This document shows positions 8,740-16,705 of a stretch of 64,000 nucleotides of DNA, one piece after another (positions within the stretch are counted from its first letter, which is position 1; the number at the start of each line of letters is the position of its first letter). The DNA is from Palsa-892 sp035295845. Its GTDB lineage: Bacteria > Pseudomonadota > Alphaproteobacteria > Rhizobiales > Xanthobacteraceae. The notes beneath the pieces are model-generated. The model was not told where the DNA came from. It was given only the letters and a program-made list of their open reading frames with translations, and ran no database searches. Position numbers and translations under genes: made by a program. The stretch is from positions 175,058-239,057 of the forward strand of contig DATGIF010000032.1 in the NCBI GenBank assembly GCA_035295845.1. Direction: 5' to 3'.

Positions 8740-9456
8740 TCAGTGCTCCATCGGCGTCGCGTCGCGACCGCGGAGCACGATATCGAAAACGTAGCCGAGC
8801 GCCCATTCAGGTACGGTCGTCTCGATATCGAAGCGGGAGATCATGCGCGCGGCGGCCTTCTGGTCGGGAACGCCGTTATAGACCGGATCGATCGGGATCA
8901 GCGGATCGCCGGGAAAATACATTTGCGTAACGAGCCGCGTGAGGAAGCTCGGTCCGAACAGCGAAAAATGAATATGCGCGGGGCGCCAAGCGTTCGGGTG
9001 ATTGCGCCACGGATAGGCGCCGGGTTTCACGGTGGTGAATTTGTAGCGGCCCTCGGCGTCGGTCATCGCGCGGCCGGCGCCAGTGAAGTTCGGATCGAGC
9101 GGAGCCGGATGCTGGTCGCCGTGATGAATGTAGCGGCCCGCGGCGTTGGCCTGCCAGATTTCGACGAGCGTGCGCGGCACCGGGCGGCCGTTCTCGTCGC
9201 GCACGCGGCCCGAGACAATGACGCGCTGGCCCAAGGGCTCGCTCTTGTGCTGACGGGTAAGATCGGAATCTTCGGGCGAGAGCTTGTCGTGGCCGTAAAC
9301 CGGGCCGGTCACTTCCGACAATGTATGCGGCATGAGAACGAGCGGACGCTGCGGTGCACGCTTCACCGTCGACACGTAAGGCGGATAGAGGCTCGGCGGC
9401 TGCGCGCCTTTTTCCTCGCGGCGATAGGGAACCGGGTCGGACAAGGTGGCCTCCAT
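8740..9456 (-). CDS. pcaH: Protocatechuate 3,4-dioxygenase beta subunit
   Basis: This is the catalytic, Fe(III)-binding subunit (238 aa from ATG 9456). The expected iron ligands are present as Tyr109 (GRYIHHGDQ), Tyr148 (KPGAYPWRN), and His161 and His163 (RPAHIHFS). An N-terminal beta-subunit extension with SLYPPYVSTVKRAP is also typical. A longer frame to 9894 overlaps the FkbM gene in another frame and is not supported. The pcaH-pcaG order with a 2-nt junction is the usual one. No other pca gene is in the window, so the rest of the beta-ketoadipate pathway must lie elsewhere. Confidence 0.95.
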   Translation of the reverse strand: MEATLSDPVPYRREEKGAQPPSLYPPYVSTVKRAPQRPLVLMPHTLSEVTGPVYGHDKLSPEDSDLTRQHKSEPLGQRVIVSGRVRDENGRPVPRTLVEIWQANAAGRYIHHGDQHPAPLDPNFTGAGRAMTDAEGRYKFTTVKPGAYPWRNHPNAWRPAHIHFSLFGPSFLTRLVTQMYFPGDPLIPIDPVYNGVPDQKAAARMISRFDIETTVPEWALGYVFDIVLRGRDATPMEH

Positions 9457-9477
9457 AGCATTGCGCCAAGAATGCGC

Positions 9478-9491
9478 GGCGAATTTTCGCC
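9478..9491. promoter_or_regulatory. Perfect palindrome upstream of pcaH
   Basis: GGCGAA-TT-TTCGCC is a perfect 6-bp inverted repeat with a 2-bp centre. It lies 22 bp upstream of the pcaH start codon in the short gap between pcaH and the FkbM gene, next to an AT-rich patch (CCTATATAGG). Position and symmetry suit an operator for pcaHG. It is not the T-N11-A half-site layout that LysR-type PcaQ usually uses, so the cognate regulator is open. Confidence 0.35.
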
Positions 9492-9562
9492 CTATATAGG
9501 CCGGTGCGCTCGCGCGTCCTATACCCCTTCGCCGGATCGGCTGGAACCTTTTACCGCCAGAC

Positions 9563-10345
9563 TCAGGCGTGGCGTACGACCGCGGCACGGAGCGGCACCG
9601 GATCGATGCAGGCATAAACATCGCCGGAATTAGCCTCCGGCGGCAGGCTTTCGATCCAGCGGGAAATTCCGTGCTGGTCGAGCGGCTCAGCATGCGCGAA
9701 TTCCTGGCTCTCACCGAGCGCCGCATTGAAAGCATAGGGCGCGGCCCCGACCAGACGCGCGATCGCCGCAAAGGCCACTTCGCGCTGGATCGTGGTGAAC
9801 TCGAAAGAAAGCGCGGGCAAGGGCCGGGTGAGGCCCGCGAGCACTTCATCCTCGAATCCCTCGACGTCGATCTTGACGAAGCGCGGCAAGCCATGGCGTT
9901 CGATCAGGGCATCGAGCGTTGTCAACGGCACGGTCGCGGTCTTCGTCCAGCGCTGCTCTTCCCAACCGACCGCGCCTTCCGCGGCGGCGATGAAATCCTT
10001 CGAGGCGGTCGCAACCGTGGGATTGGGTGGATTGAGCTTGAGCTCGATCGTGCCGGTCTCGCGTCCGAGCGCGACGGCTTCGATCACGACGTGCGGATCG
10101 AGGGCGTAGAGCAAGCGCAGCGTAAGAACAAGCGCGGGTTGCGGCTCGACCGCCACCACGCGCGCTCCGAGGCGGCGAAACGAGGCGACGCGGTCGCCGA
10201 CATGGGCGCCGACGTCGAAGGCGAGATCTCCGGGGCGGAGAAACCGGCGGTAGAGCGCATCCATCGCGCGCCGCCGCGCGCGGTTGCCATAGTAGATATG
10301 AAGCGAGCGCAGAACGCCGGAGAGGGTGCTGAACGCTTCGCGCAT
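9563..10345 (-). CDS. FkbM-family methyltransferase
   Basis: A 260-aa SAM-dependent methyltransferase of the FkbM type, which O-methylates sugars or polyketides. The SAM site is seen as LAFDVGAHVGDRVASFRRLGARVVAVEPQP near residues 40-70, and the family's KIDVEGFEDEVLAGL motif is near 170. The start lies 9 nt downstream of the OpgH-like glucosyltransferase stop on the same strand, so the two form an operon. That suggests methyl decoration of a glucan or another envelope sugar, which is an inference from context only. Confidence 0.83.
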   Translation of the reverse strand: MREAFSTLSGVLRSLHIYYGNRARRRAMDALYRRFLRPGDLAFDVGAHVGDRVASFRRLGARVVAVEPQPALVLTLRLLYALDPHVVIEAVALGRETGTIELKLNPPNPTVATASKDFIAAAEGAVGWEEQRWTKTATVPLTTLDALIERHGLPRFVKIDVEGFEDEVLAGLTRPLPALSFEFTTIQREVAFAAIARLVGAAPYAFNAALGESQEFAHAEPLDQHGISRWIESLPPEANSGDVYACIDPVPLRAAVVRHA

Positions 10346-10354
10346 CGCGAAGGC

Positions 10355-12160
10355 TCAACGTTCGGCGGCGGGGGCGAGCAGCGCCGAGATTTCCGCCGGC
10401 GTTTCGAATTCCTCGGGAATCGCGCAGAGCCGCCAATGCACCGCCGCCGCACCGGCTTCCGGCAATGAGGTGAAGACGGCGAACGGAATCGACAGGACGA
10501 GCCCGCTCAGGAACGGCAAGAACCATGGAATTGCTGCCGGCGCCATAAAAGCGAGGGAGCCGAGCACGAGAAGCCCGAAGGCGGTCGCAGGCCACAGGTC
10601 GCGGGCGGCAACCATCCAAGGCACGCGATAGCCGTCGCGCTGCTGCGCGTGCCAGCCGGCATTGCCGCCGAAAATAAGAGTAAGCATGAACAGCGTCTGG
10701 TTGAACATCGAAACCGGCACGAGGAGAAAGGTAAAAATCGTCTCGACCAGACCGCCAACAAGAATCCTCGCGACGCCGCCGTAACGCTGCGGCGCGCGCA
10801 ACAGCGCATCGGCGATGCCGAACAGCTTCGGCGCGAAATACGTCGCGATGAAGGTGACGTAGAACAAAAGCGCCGAGGTAACCGGAAAACCGGCGCCGGA
10901 CGGGGTTAGCGCCGCGGCCAGTGCCGCGCAAATCACGAACAGAACAATCGCAGGCGAGACGAGGAACATCTGGATCGCCATGGCGATCTGCATGCGGCTC
11001 GTCGGAAACAGCGCCGGCAGGCCAACGAGCTTTAGATATTGAAGATTGCCCTGGCACCAGCGCAGGTCGCGGCGCGCGAAATCCGGAAGCGCGGGCGGGT
11101 TTTCCTCGTAGCTTCCGCCCTCCTCCGTCAGCACGCGCACCTCGAAACCGGCGCGGCGCATCAGCACCGCCTCGATCTGGTCGTGCGACAGGATATGGCC
11201 GCCGAACGGCGGGCGCCCCGGCAGGTCGGGCAGCCGGCAGTAATCGTTGAATGCAGCGATCCGCACCGCGGCGTTATGGCCCCAGAACGGGCCGCAATCG
11301 GCGTGCCACCAGGCGCTCCCCGAGGTGAACGAGCGCATGCCGTGGCGCATGCCGAACTGAAATACGCGCGCGAAAAAACTCGCGCTCGGCATGCCGACCA
11401 CGAGGCTCTGCAGGATTCCAAGCTGCGGGTTAGCCTGCATGATGCGCACAAGCCGCACGATCGCAGCGCCCGTCATCAGGCTGTCGGCGTCGAGCGGCAC
11501 CATGATCTCGTAATTTTTGCCCCAGCGCTCGCAGAAATCGCGAAGGTTGCCGGCCTTGAAGCCAACATTGCTCTTGCGCACACGGTAAATCAGGCGTTCG
11601 GGATTGGAAAATTCCGCGCGCCACGTTTCGTAGGCCGCTTGTTCGGCGGCGATCACGCCTGCATCGGAAGAGTCGCTCAAGATGAAATAATCAAATTGAT
11701 CGCCAAAGCCGGTGGCATCCAGGCTCGCCTTGACCGTGCGCAGCCGTTTAAAGGCGCGCCTGGGATCTTCGTTGCGGATCGTCATCAGGATTGCGACGCG
11801 CGAAAGAATCGAATCGCCGTCTTTCGCCTTCAGCGCGAGCGGCAGAATGATTTCATTGGGCTCGCGGGCGAATTGCAGGATCGCAAAGCCGATCGCCGAA
11901 TTCCAGAATCCGATCACGAACCAGGGCGCGGCGACGAAGTAGGCAAAGAGCATCAGATAATCGAGGGATCCAAAGCCGTCGGCCGAGAGAATCGTGCCGA
12001 GCCAGATTCCCATTCCGAAGAGCGTGAGAAGCGACAGCGCGCTGAAAATCCGCCGCCGGTGGGCGAGCGTCGCAATCGCCTGCGTCGCGGTCGGAATCAG
12101 TTCGCCGCGCTGCGCGGCCAGCGTTTCCGGCGCATTCGCAATCGTCGGTTCCAGCGACAA
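10355..12160 (-). CDS. opgH: Glucan biosynthesis glucosyltransferase, OpgH/MdoH type
   Basis: An inner-membrane family-2 glycosyltransferase that builds periplasmic (osmoregulated) glucan backbones from UDP-glucose. Six to eight transmembrane segments flank a cytosolic GT2 domain. That domain shows FILSDSSD, the metal-binding PLDADSLM, HDQIEAVLMRRAGFEV and the RRDLRWCQGNLQYL (RW) block. Length is 601 aa, shorter than E. coli OpgH but normal for alphaproteobacterial forms. The start is TTG 12160, preceded by GGAAGG at good spacing; no ATG fits the N-terminus. No opgG partner is adjacent; instead the downstream gene is an FkbM methyltransferase. Confidence 0.85.
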   Translation of the reverse strand: MSLEPTIANAPETLAAQRGELIPTATQAIATLAHRRRIFSALSLLTLFGMGIWLGTILSADGFGSLDYLMLFAYFVAAPWFVIGFWNSAIGFAILQFAREPNEIILPLALKAKDGDSILSRVAILMTIRNEDPRRAFKRLRTVKASLDATGFGDQFDYFILSDSSDAGVIAAEQAAYETWRAEFSNPERLIYRVRKSNVGFKAGNLRDFCERWGKNYEIMVPLDADSLMTGAAIVRLVRIMQANPQLGILQSLVVGMPSASFFARVFQFGMRHGMRSFTSGSAWWHADCGPFWGHNAAVRIAAFNDYCRLPDLPGRPPFGGHILSHDQIEAVLMRRAGFEVRVLTEEGGSYEENPPALPDFARRDLRWCQGNLQYLKLVGLPALFPTSRMQIAMAIQMFLVSPAIVLFVICAALAAALTPSGAGFPVTSALLFYVTFIATYFAPKLFGIADALLRAPQRYGGVARILVGGLVETIFTFLLVPVSMFNQTLFMLTLIFGGNAGWHAQQRDGYRVPWMVAARDLWPATAFGLLVLGSLAFMAPAAIPWFLPFLSGLVLSIPFAVFTSLPEAGAAAVHWRLCAIPEEFETPAEISALLAPAAER

Positions 12161-12336
12161 GGAGTTGCCCTTCCAGCACCACTCGGGCTTCGCGGCCAGT
12201 CAACCGCGAGCCGAAGACAAGGTTGCGTCGTCTAAAGCAGATTTTCCCCGTTCCGCCCATAGCCGGGCGGGCTGGGGGGCAGAATAAGCCCGACCGTGGC
12301 CCAATTACGGTGTGGCTTGGCGTCAGAGGCCCGGCC

Positions 12337-13350
12337 ATGCCAAGAGAGCGCCTTGTGAAGACACCCGACCCTCGCCTCGATGCCGTGGAAGCCCGCGCCC
12401 TCTGGTATGTAGCCCCGGGGGCGGCCGAGCTTCGCACGGACACCCACCCCCTGCCCGCTGCCGGCGATGTGCAGGTGCGCACCCTCTTTTCCGGGCTGAG
12501 CCGGGGAACCGAGCGGCTCGTATTCGAGGGGCGCGTGCCGAAAAGCGAATGGGAACGGATGCGGGCGCCGGCGCAGGCGGGCGATTTTCCCTTTCCCGTC
12601 AAATACGGCTATGCGGCGGTCGGCGAGATCGAGGCCGGCCCCCAGCCGCTCCTCAAGAAGCAGGTCTTCGCGCTTTATCCGCATCAGGACCGCTTTGTGG
12701 TGCCCGCCGACGACGTCGTCGCCATTCCCGCCGGCGTGCCGGCGCGGCGGGCGGTGCTGACGGCGAATTTGGAAACGGCGCTGAACATCCTTTGGGATGG
12801 CAACGCCGCGCCCGGCGATCACATCGTGATTGTCGGCAGCGGTGTCGTCGGCTTGCTTGTGGCGGCGCTTGCCGCGCGCCTGCCCGGCGCCGAGGTGACC
12901 GCCGTTGACGTCGATTCCTCGCGCGCGGCAATCGCCGAAAAGTTCGGTTTTGCCTTTGCCGAGCCGAAGCGCGCGCCGCACGGCGCCGATCTTGTCATCC
13001 ACACGAGCGCGAGCGAAGCCGGACTCTCGCTCGCCTTCGAATGCGCCGGCGACGAGGCGACGATCGTGGAAGCGAGCTGGCATGGCGAGAATGCCTGCGA
13101 AGTCTCGCTCGGCGGCGCGTTCCATTCGCGGCGCCTGAAGCTTATTTCGAGCCAGGTCGGCAACATCGCCTGCACGCGGCGGCCGCGCTGGACGCGGCGG
13201 CGGCGGCTGCAAACGGCGGCCCAGCTTCTGGCCGACGAGCGGCTCGATGCGCTCCTCGGCGAAGAAGTGCCGTTCGCAGAATTGCCGCGGCATCTTCCCC
13301 GCCTGTTCGCACGCGACGCCGCCGGCATCGGCGCGCTCGTTCGCTATTGA
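12337..13350 (+). CDS. MDR-family (zinc-type alcohol) dehydrogenase, pterin-cluster associated
   Basis: Medium-chain dehydrogenase/reductase, 337 aa from ATG 12337. A longer frame from 12223 has an unlikely N-terminus. The GroES-like half runs to about residue 130 (DVQVRTLFSGLSRGTERLVFEGRVP, KYGYAAVGEIE). The Rossmann half has HIVIVGSGVVGLLVAALAARLPGAEVTAVDVD. The usual catalytic zinc cysteine/histidine set is not evident and the structural zinc lobe is absent, so it may be zinc-independent. It lies 30 nt upstream of the PTPS-like gene and heads a four-gene plus-strand block. The substrate is unknown; side-chain oxidoreduction of a pterin-like or sugar intermediate is an inference. Confidence 0.75.
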   Translation: MPRERLVKTPDPRLDAVEARALWYVAPGAAELRTDTHPLPAAGDVQVRTLFSGLSRGTERLVFEGRVPKSEWERMRAPAQAGDFPFPVKYGYAAVGEIEAGPQPLLKKQVFALYPHQDRFVVPADDVVAIPAGVPARRAVLTANLETALNILWDGNAAPGDHIVIVGSGVVGLLVAALAARLPGAEVTAVDVDSSRAAIAEKFGFAFAEPKRAPHGADLVIHTSASEAGLSLAFECAGDEATIVEASWHGENACEVSLGGAFHSRRLKLISSQVGNIACTRRPRWTRRRRLQTAAQLLADERLDALLGEEVPFAELPRHLPRLFARDAAGIGALVRY

Positions 13351-13380
13351 AATCATCCAAGCCAACCGGGGTCTTCCGCC

Positions 13381-13788
13381 ATGTACGCCGTCGAGGTCCG
13401 TGATCACATCATGATCGCCCACAGCTTGAAGGGCGAATTCTTCGGCCCGGCGCAGAAACTGCACGGCGCGACCTTCGTCGTCGACGTCGCCTTCTTCTGC
13501 GAGAAGCTCGGCGCCCACGATGTTGTGGTCGACATTGGCGCCGCCCATGACGCGCTGAAGGCCGTGCTTGCGCCGCTGAACTATCGCAATCTCGACGATG
13601 TGCCGGAATTCGGCGGCAAGCGCAGCACCACGGAAGCGCTCAGCCGTCATATCTTCGACCGGCTGCAGGAGGCGGTGCAGAAGGGCAAGCTTGGCACCGA
13701 CTCGGCGTCGGTCACGCGCATTCGCGTGACGTTACACGAATCGCATGTGGCGCGCGCCTGGTACGAGGGACCGGTCGCTCGTGCGTGA
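13381..13788 (+). CDS. 6-pyruvoyl-tetrahydropterin synthase-like protein, diverged active site
   Basis: 135 aa of the T-fold PTPS/QueD family. The start VEVRDHIMIAHSLKG, the zinc-region LHGATF and the terminal VTLHESHVARAWYEGP block define it. Compared with E. coli QueD, the first two zinc histidines (His14, His28) and the terminal glutamate remain. The third zinc histidine of HGH is Ala30, the catalytic cysteine position is Ala24, and the Asp-His pair of LDHHYLND reads LNYRNLDD. A canonical QueD or PTPS reaction is therefore unlikely. It overlaps the glycosyltransferase start by 8 nt. Databases tend to label relatives 6-carboxytetrahydropterin synthase, a name not supported by these residues. 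Confidence 0.8.
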   Translation: MYAVEVRDHIMIAHSLKGEFFGPAQKLHGATFVVDVAFFCEKLGAHDVVVDIGAAHDALKAVLAPLNYRNLDDVPEFGGKRSTTEALSRHIFDRLQEAVQKGKLGTDSASVTRIRVTLHESHVARAWYEGPVARA

Positions 13789-14827
13789 AGTGGCCTTCGC
13801 GATTCCGGGCGACCTTGCGACTCCGACCGGCGGCTATCGATACGACCGCCGCGTGATCGAAGAATTGGCCAAGCTCGGCTGGCATGTGCGGTTGCTCGCC
13901 TTGCCAGGAGATTTTCCTTCGCCATCGCAAGAGAGCCTGCGGAAAACCGAAGCGTTGTTGGCCGCGACTTCCGCGCGAGCGCCGGTTTTTTTCGATGGCC
14001 TTGCCTTCGGCGCGATGCCTGCGGAAATCCTCGCCCGCGTGCCGCGGCGGTACGTCGCGCTGGTGCACCATCCGCTCGCCCTTGAGACCGGATTGCCGCC
14101 GGAGCGCGCCTCCTATTTTCGCAAGAGCGAGCGCGCGGCGCTCGCCCATGCGGCGCGCACGGTCGTGACGAGTGCGGCGACAAAGGATTTGCTCGTGTCG
14201 GATTTCGGCGTGCCGGCGGGACAGATCGCGGTTGCCGAACCCGGCACGGAGCCGGCCGAACGCGCGCGCGGCAGCAACGGTTCGCCCCGGTTTCTCAGCG
14301 TCGGCGCCATCTCGCCACGCAAGGGCTTTCGCGTTCTCGTGGACGCGCTTTCCAGAACGACCGAACTCGATTGGGATTGCCATATCGCCGGCAGTCTCGA
14401 GCGCGACAAGGATGAATCGGCGGCGCTGCGCGGCCTGATCGCGCAGGCAAAGCTCGAGCAACGTATCATCCTTCTGGGCGCGCTCGAGGAAGATCGCCTG
14501 CAGGCGGAATACGATGGCGCGACGCTGTTCGTGCTGCCGTCGCATTTCGAAGGCTATGGCATGGCCTTCGCCGAGGCGCTCTCGCACGGGCTACCTGTCG
14601 TTGCCTGCAGCGGCGGAGCGATCAATTCAACCGTGCCCGCGAGCGCCGGTGTCTTCGTGCCCGCGGGCGATGCGCAGGAACTCGCCGTTGTCTTGCGCCG
14701 CCTGCTTTCGAATCCGGCGGAAATCGCCAAGCTTTCTGACGCCGCCTGGAAGCATGCACAACATCTGCCGCGTTGGCGGGATACGGCCATGAAAATCGCC
14801 GCCGCGCTCGAAGAGGCGGCGGCATGA
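13781..14827 (+). CDS. Family-4-like (GT-B) glycosyltransferase
   Basis: A GT-B glycosyltransferase of 348 aa, read from GTG 13781, which overlaps the PTPS-like stop by 8 nt. Features are an N-terminal IPGDLATPTGGYRYDRRVIEEL (the glycine-rich acceptor-domain loop), RFLSVGAISPRKGFRVLVDAL and the C-terminal nucleotide-sugar motif LFVLPSHFEGYGMAFAEALSHGLPVVACSGGAI, with the EGYG-x7-E pattern of GT4. The last base of its stop is shared in an ATGA junction with the methyltransferase. Coupling to the PTPS-like gene suggests it glycosylates the product of that enzyme; acceptor and donor are unknown. Confidence 0.85.
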   Translation: MREVAFAIPGDLATPTGGYRYDRRVIEELAKLGWHVRLLALPGDFPSPSQESLRKTEALLAATSARAPVFFDGLAFGAMPAEILARVPRRYVALVHHPLALETGLPPERASYFRKSERAALAHAARTVVTSAATKDLLVSDFGVPAGQIAVAEPGTEPAERARGSNGSPRFLSVGAISPRKGFRVLVDALSRTTELDWDCHIAGSLERDKDESAALRGLIAQAKLEQRIILLGALEEDRLQAEYDGATLFVLPSHFEGYGMAFAEALSHGLPVVACSGGAINSTVPASAGVFVPAGDAQELAVVLRRLLSNPAEIAKLSDAAWKHAQHLPRWRDTAMKIAAALEEAAA

Positions 14828-15666
14828 GCGGCTTTTCCCCCGACTGGTTGCGGTTGCGCGAAGCCGTCGATCATCGCTCGCGCAATCCGAGACTGCTTTC
14901 GAAACTCGCCGCGCGTTTCGCCGGACGGGAAAACGTTCTCGTGGTCGATCTAGGCGCCGGCGCCGGTTCCAATCTCCGCGCCGTGGCGCCGGTACTGCCG
15001 ACCCTGCAGCAATGGGTTTTGGTAGATCACGATCCGGCATTGCTCACGGCCGCCTTCGAATCCATTGCGGAATGGGCCGACGCCTCGCATGCGGTGGCGA
15101 CCGGGCTCGAAGTCTCCAAGGGCGGAAAGTCGCTGTTGATCGAATTCCGGGAGCGGGATCTCGCGGCCGAGCCCGCGGCCTGGGGCAATGCCCTGCCGGA
15201 TCTCGTGACGGCGGCCGCCCTCTTTGATCTCGTCTCCGAAACATGGATCGAGCACTTCATCGCGGCGTTGGTGCGCGCGCGGCTTCCGCTCTATACGGCG
15301 CTGAATCACGACGGCATTGCCGAATGGACGCCGCCGCATCCGGCGGATCGCGAGATGACCGCGGCGTTCGAGCGGCATTTCGGCCGCGACAAGGGATTTG
15401 GTCCTTCGGCCGGATTGGGCGCTTCGAAGCTCTTGGCCGAACGGTTCGTGGCGGCGGGCTACGCGGTCGAACGCGGCCGCAGCGATTGGCGGCTCGGATC
15501 TTCCGACCGGAAATTGATTGCGACGCTTGCCGAAGGCTGGGCGGACGCCGTCGGCGAAACCGGCATGGTGCCGGCCACAACGATTTCGGATTGGCTCGCC
15601 GCCCGCAGGGCGGACGGCGTTTCCTGCCTTGTCCGCCACGAAGACCTTCTGGCTTTGCCAGGATAA
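14824..15666 (+). CDS. Class I SAM-dependent methyltransferase
   Basis: 280 aa from ATG 14824, overlapping the glycosyltransferase stop by 4 nt (ATGA). The SAM motif I is VLVVDLGAGAGSNLRAV near residue 40, motif II is WVLVDHDPALL, and LPDLVTAAALFDLVSETWIEHF is motif IV-like. It is the last gene of the four-gene block. A convergent alpha/beta hydrolase gene follows 7 nt later. Substrate unknown; within the block it could methylate a pterin, a sugar hydroxyl or a glycoside. Confidence 0.82.
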   Translation: MSGFSPDWLRLREAVDHRSRNPRLLSKLAARFAGRENVLVVDLGAGAGSNLRAVAPVLPTLQQWVLVDHDPALLTAAFESIAEWADASHAVATGLEVSKGGKSLLIEFRERDLAAEPAAWGNALPDLVTAAALFDLVSETWIEHFIAALVRARLPLYTALNHDGIAEWTPPHPADREMTAAFERHFGRDKGFGPSAGLGASKLLAERFVAAGYAVERGRSDWRLGSSDRKLIATLAEGWADAVGETGMVPATTISDWLAARRADGVSCLVRHEDLLALPG

Positions 15667-15673
15667 AGCAAAC

Positions 15674-16453
15674 TTACTTATTCAAGAATTCGCTGATCGC
15701 CGCGAGAAACGCCTTCGGCTGTTCGAGCGGAGGGCAGTGCCCGCACCCTTTGAGCTCGATCACGCGCGCATCGGGCGCGTTCACGGCGATGAGCTTGTTC
15801 AGCGGCGGCGGCGTCGCGAGATCAAGTTCGCCGTAAACGACGAGCGTCGGAACCTTCAGCTGCTTGAGCGAAGGAACGAGATCGGCAGCAACGAGGCTCG
15901 CGCAAGCCGCCTGGAAGGCCGCGGGATCGATCTTGAGCAACACGGCCTTGCGTTCGTTCACCGCGGCGGGATGCGCCGCGAGATAAGCCGCGTGAAACAC
16001 GCGGTTCGCCGCGATCTCCGCGATCGTTCCCATGCCGCCTTCCCCGACCTTGGCGGCCATCACGCGGAAGGCCTGCTTGCCCTCCTCAGGAAAGCCCGGC
16101 GCGACGTCGCAAAGCACGAGCTTGGCGAGCCGGTCGCCATGGGCGAGCGCAAAAGCGAGTGCCACGGTGCCGCCGAAGCCGTTGCCCATCAGGATCGCGT
16201 CGCGGCCGATCTTGAACGCATCGAAGGCGTTCTTGACCCATTCGGCATAGGCATCGATCGAGGCCGGGACGGGCTTCGTGCCCTGAAAGCCCGGAAGATT
16301 CAGCAATGTCACGCGAAAACGCGCCGACAAATCGGCGAGCACCGGATCGAAGGCATGCCGGTCGGTCAGCAGCGAATGGATCAAGACCAAATCGCGGCCG
16401 GCGCCCACGCGCGCCGCGGTCATGGCCGGCGCGCTCAACGATTGAATGTTCAT
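15674..16453 (-). CDS. Alpha/beta-hydrolase fold protein lacking the nucleophilic serine
   Basis: 259 aa with a clear alpha/beta hydrolase layout: the LVLIHSLLTDRHAFDPVLADL oxyanion region, the nucleophile elbow, VVYGELDLATPP (acid) and LKGCGHCPPLEQP (His). The elbow reads MGNGFGG, so the residue normally Ser is Gly92 (codon GGC, checked on the DNA). The acid and base residues remain. The protein may be a pseudo-enzyme or may use a different mechanism. It is convergent with the methyltransferase and monocistronic. No signal peptide. Confidence 0.78.
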   Translation of the reverse strand: MNIQSLSAPAMTAARVGAGRDLVLIHSLLTDRHAFDPVLADLSARFRVTLLNLPGFQGTKPVPASIDAYAEWVKNAFDAFKIGRDAILMGNGFGGTVALAFALAHGDRLAKLVLCDVAPGFPEEGKQAFRVMAAKVGEGGMGTIAEIAANRVFHAAYLAAHPAAVNERKAVLLKIDPAAFQAACASLVAADLVPSLKQLKVPTLVVYGELDLATPPPLNKLIAVNAPDARVIELKGCGHCPPLEQPKAFLAAISEFLNK

Positions 16454-16705
16454 TGACGGCTTGCCTTGTTTGCGGCGGAAGAAATCCCGCTACCCATTCT
16501 CCGTTCATTTGGCGCCCTAGTCTATCGGACGCAAAATAAGTTGCGATGCGGAATAAAAGCCGGAGCCGGCCGCCCGGCCGCAGCCTTGCCGGGCTTTCAC
16601 CGCGCACCTATGCTCTCCAAAACACGCCGTCGCACAATCGGGGCGGAATAAGTCCGGCGGCGGCGGGTTCGGACTCAACGAAAAATCATTGGGGGGAGCA
16701 ACTCG

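Noticed and set aside
12232..13650. Minus-strand frame of about 470 codons opposite the MDR and PTPS-like genes
   Set aside because: The plus-strand genes are clear homologues with proper spacing; the antisense product is compositionally biased.
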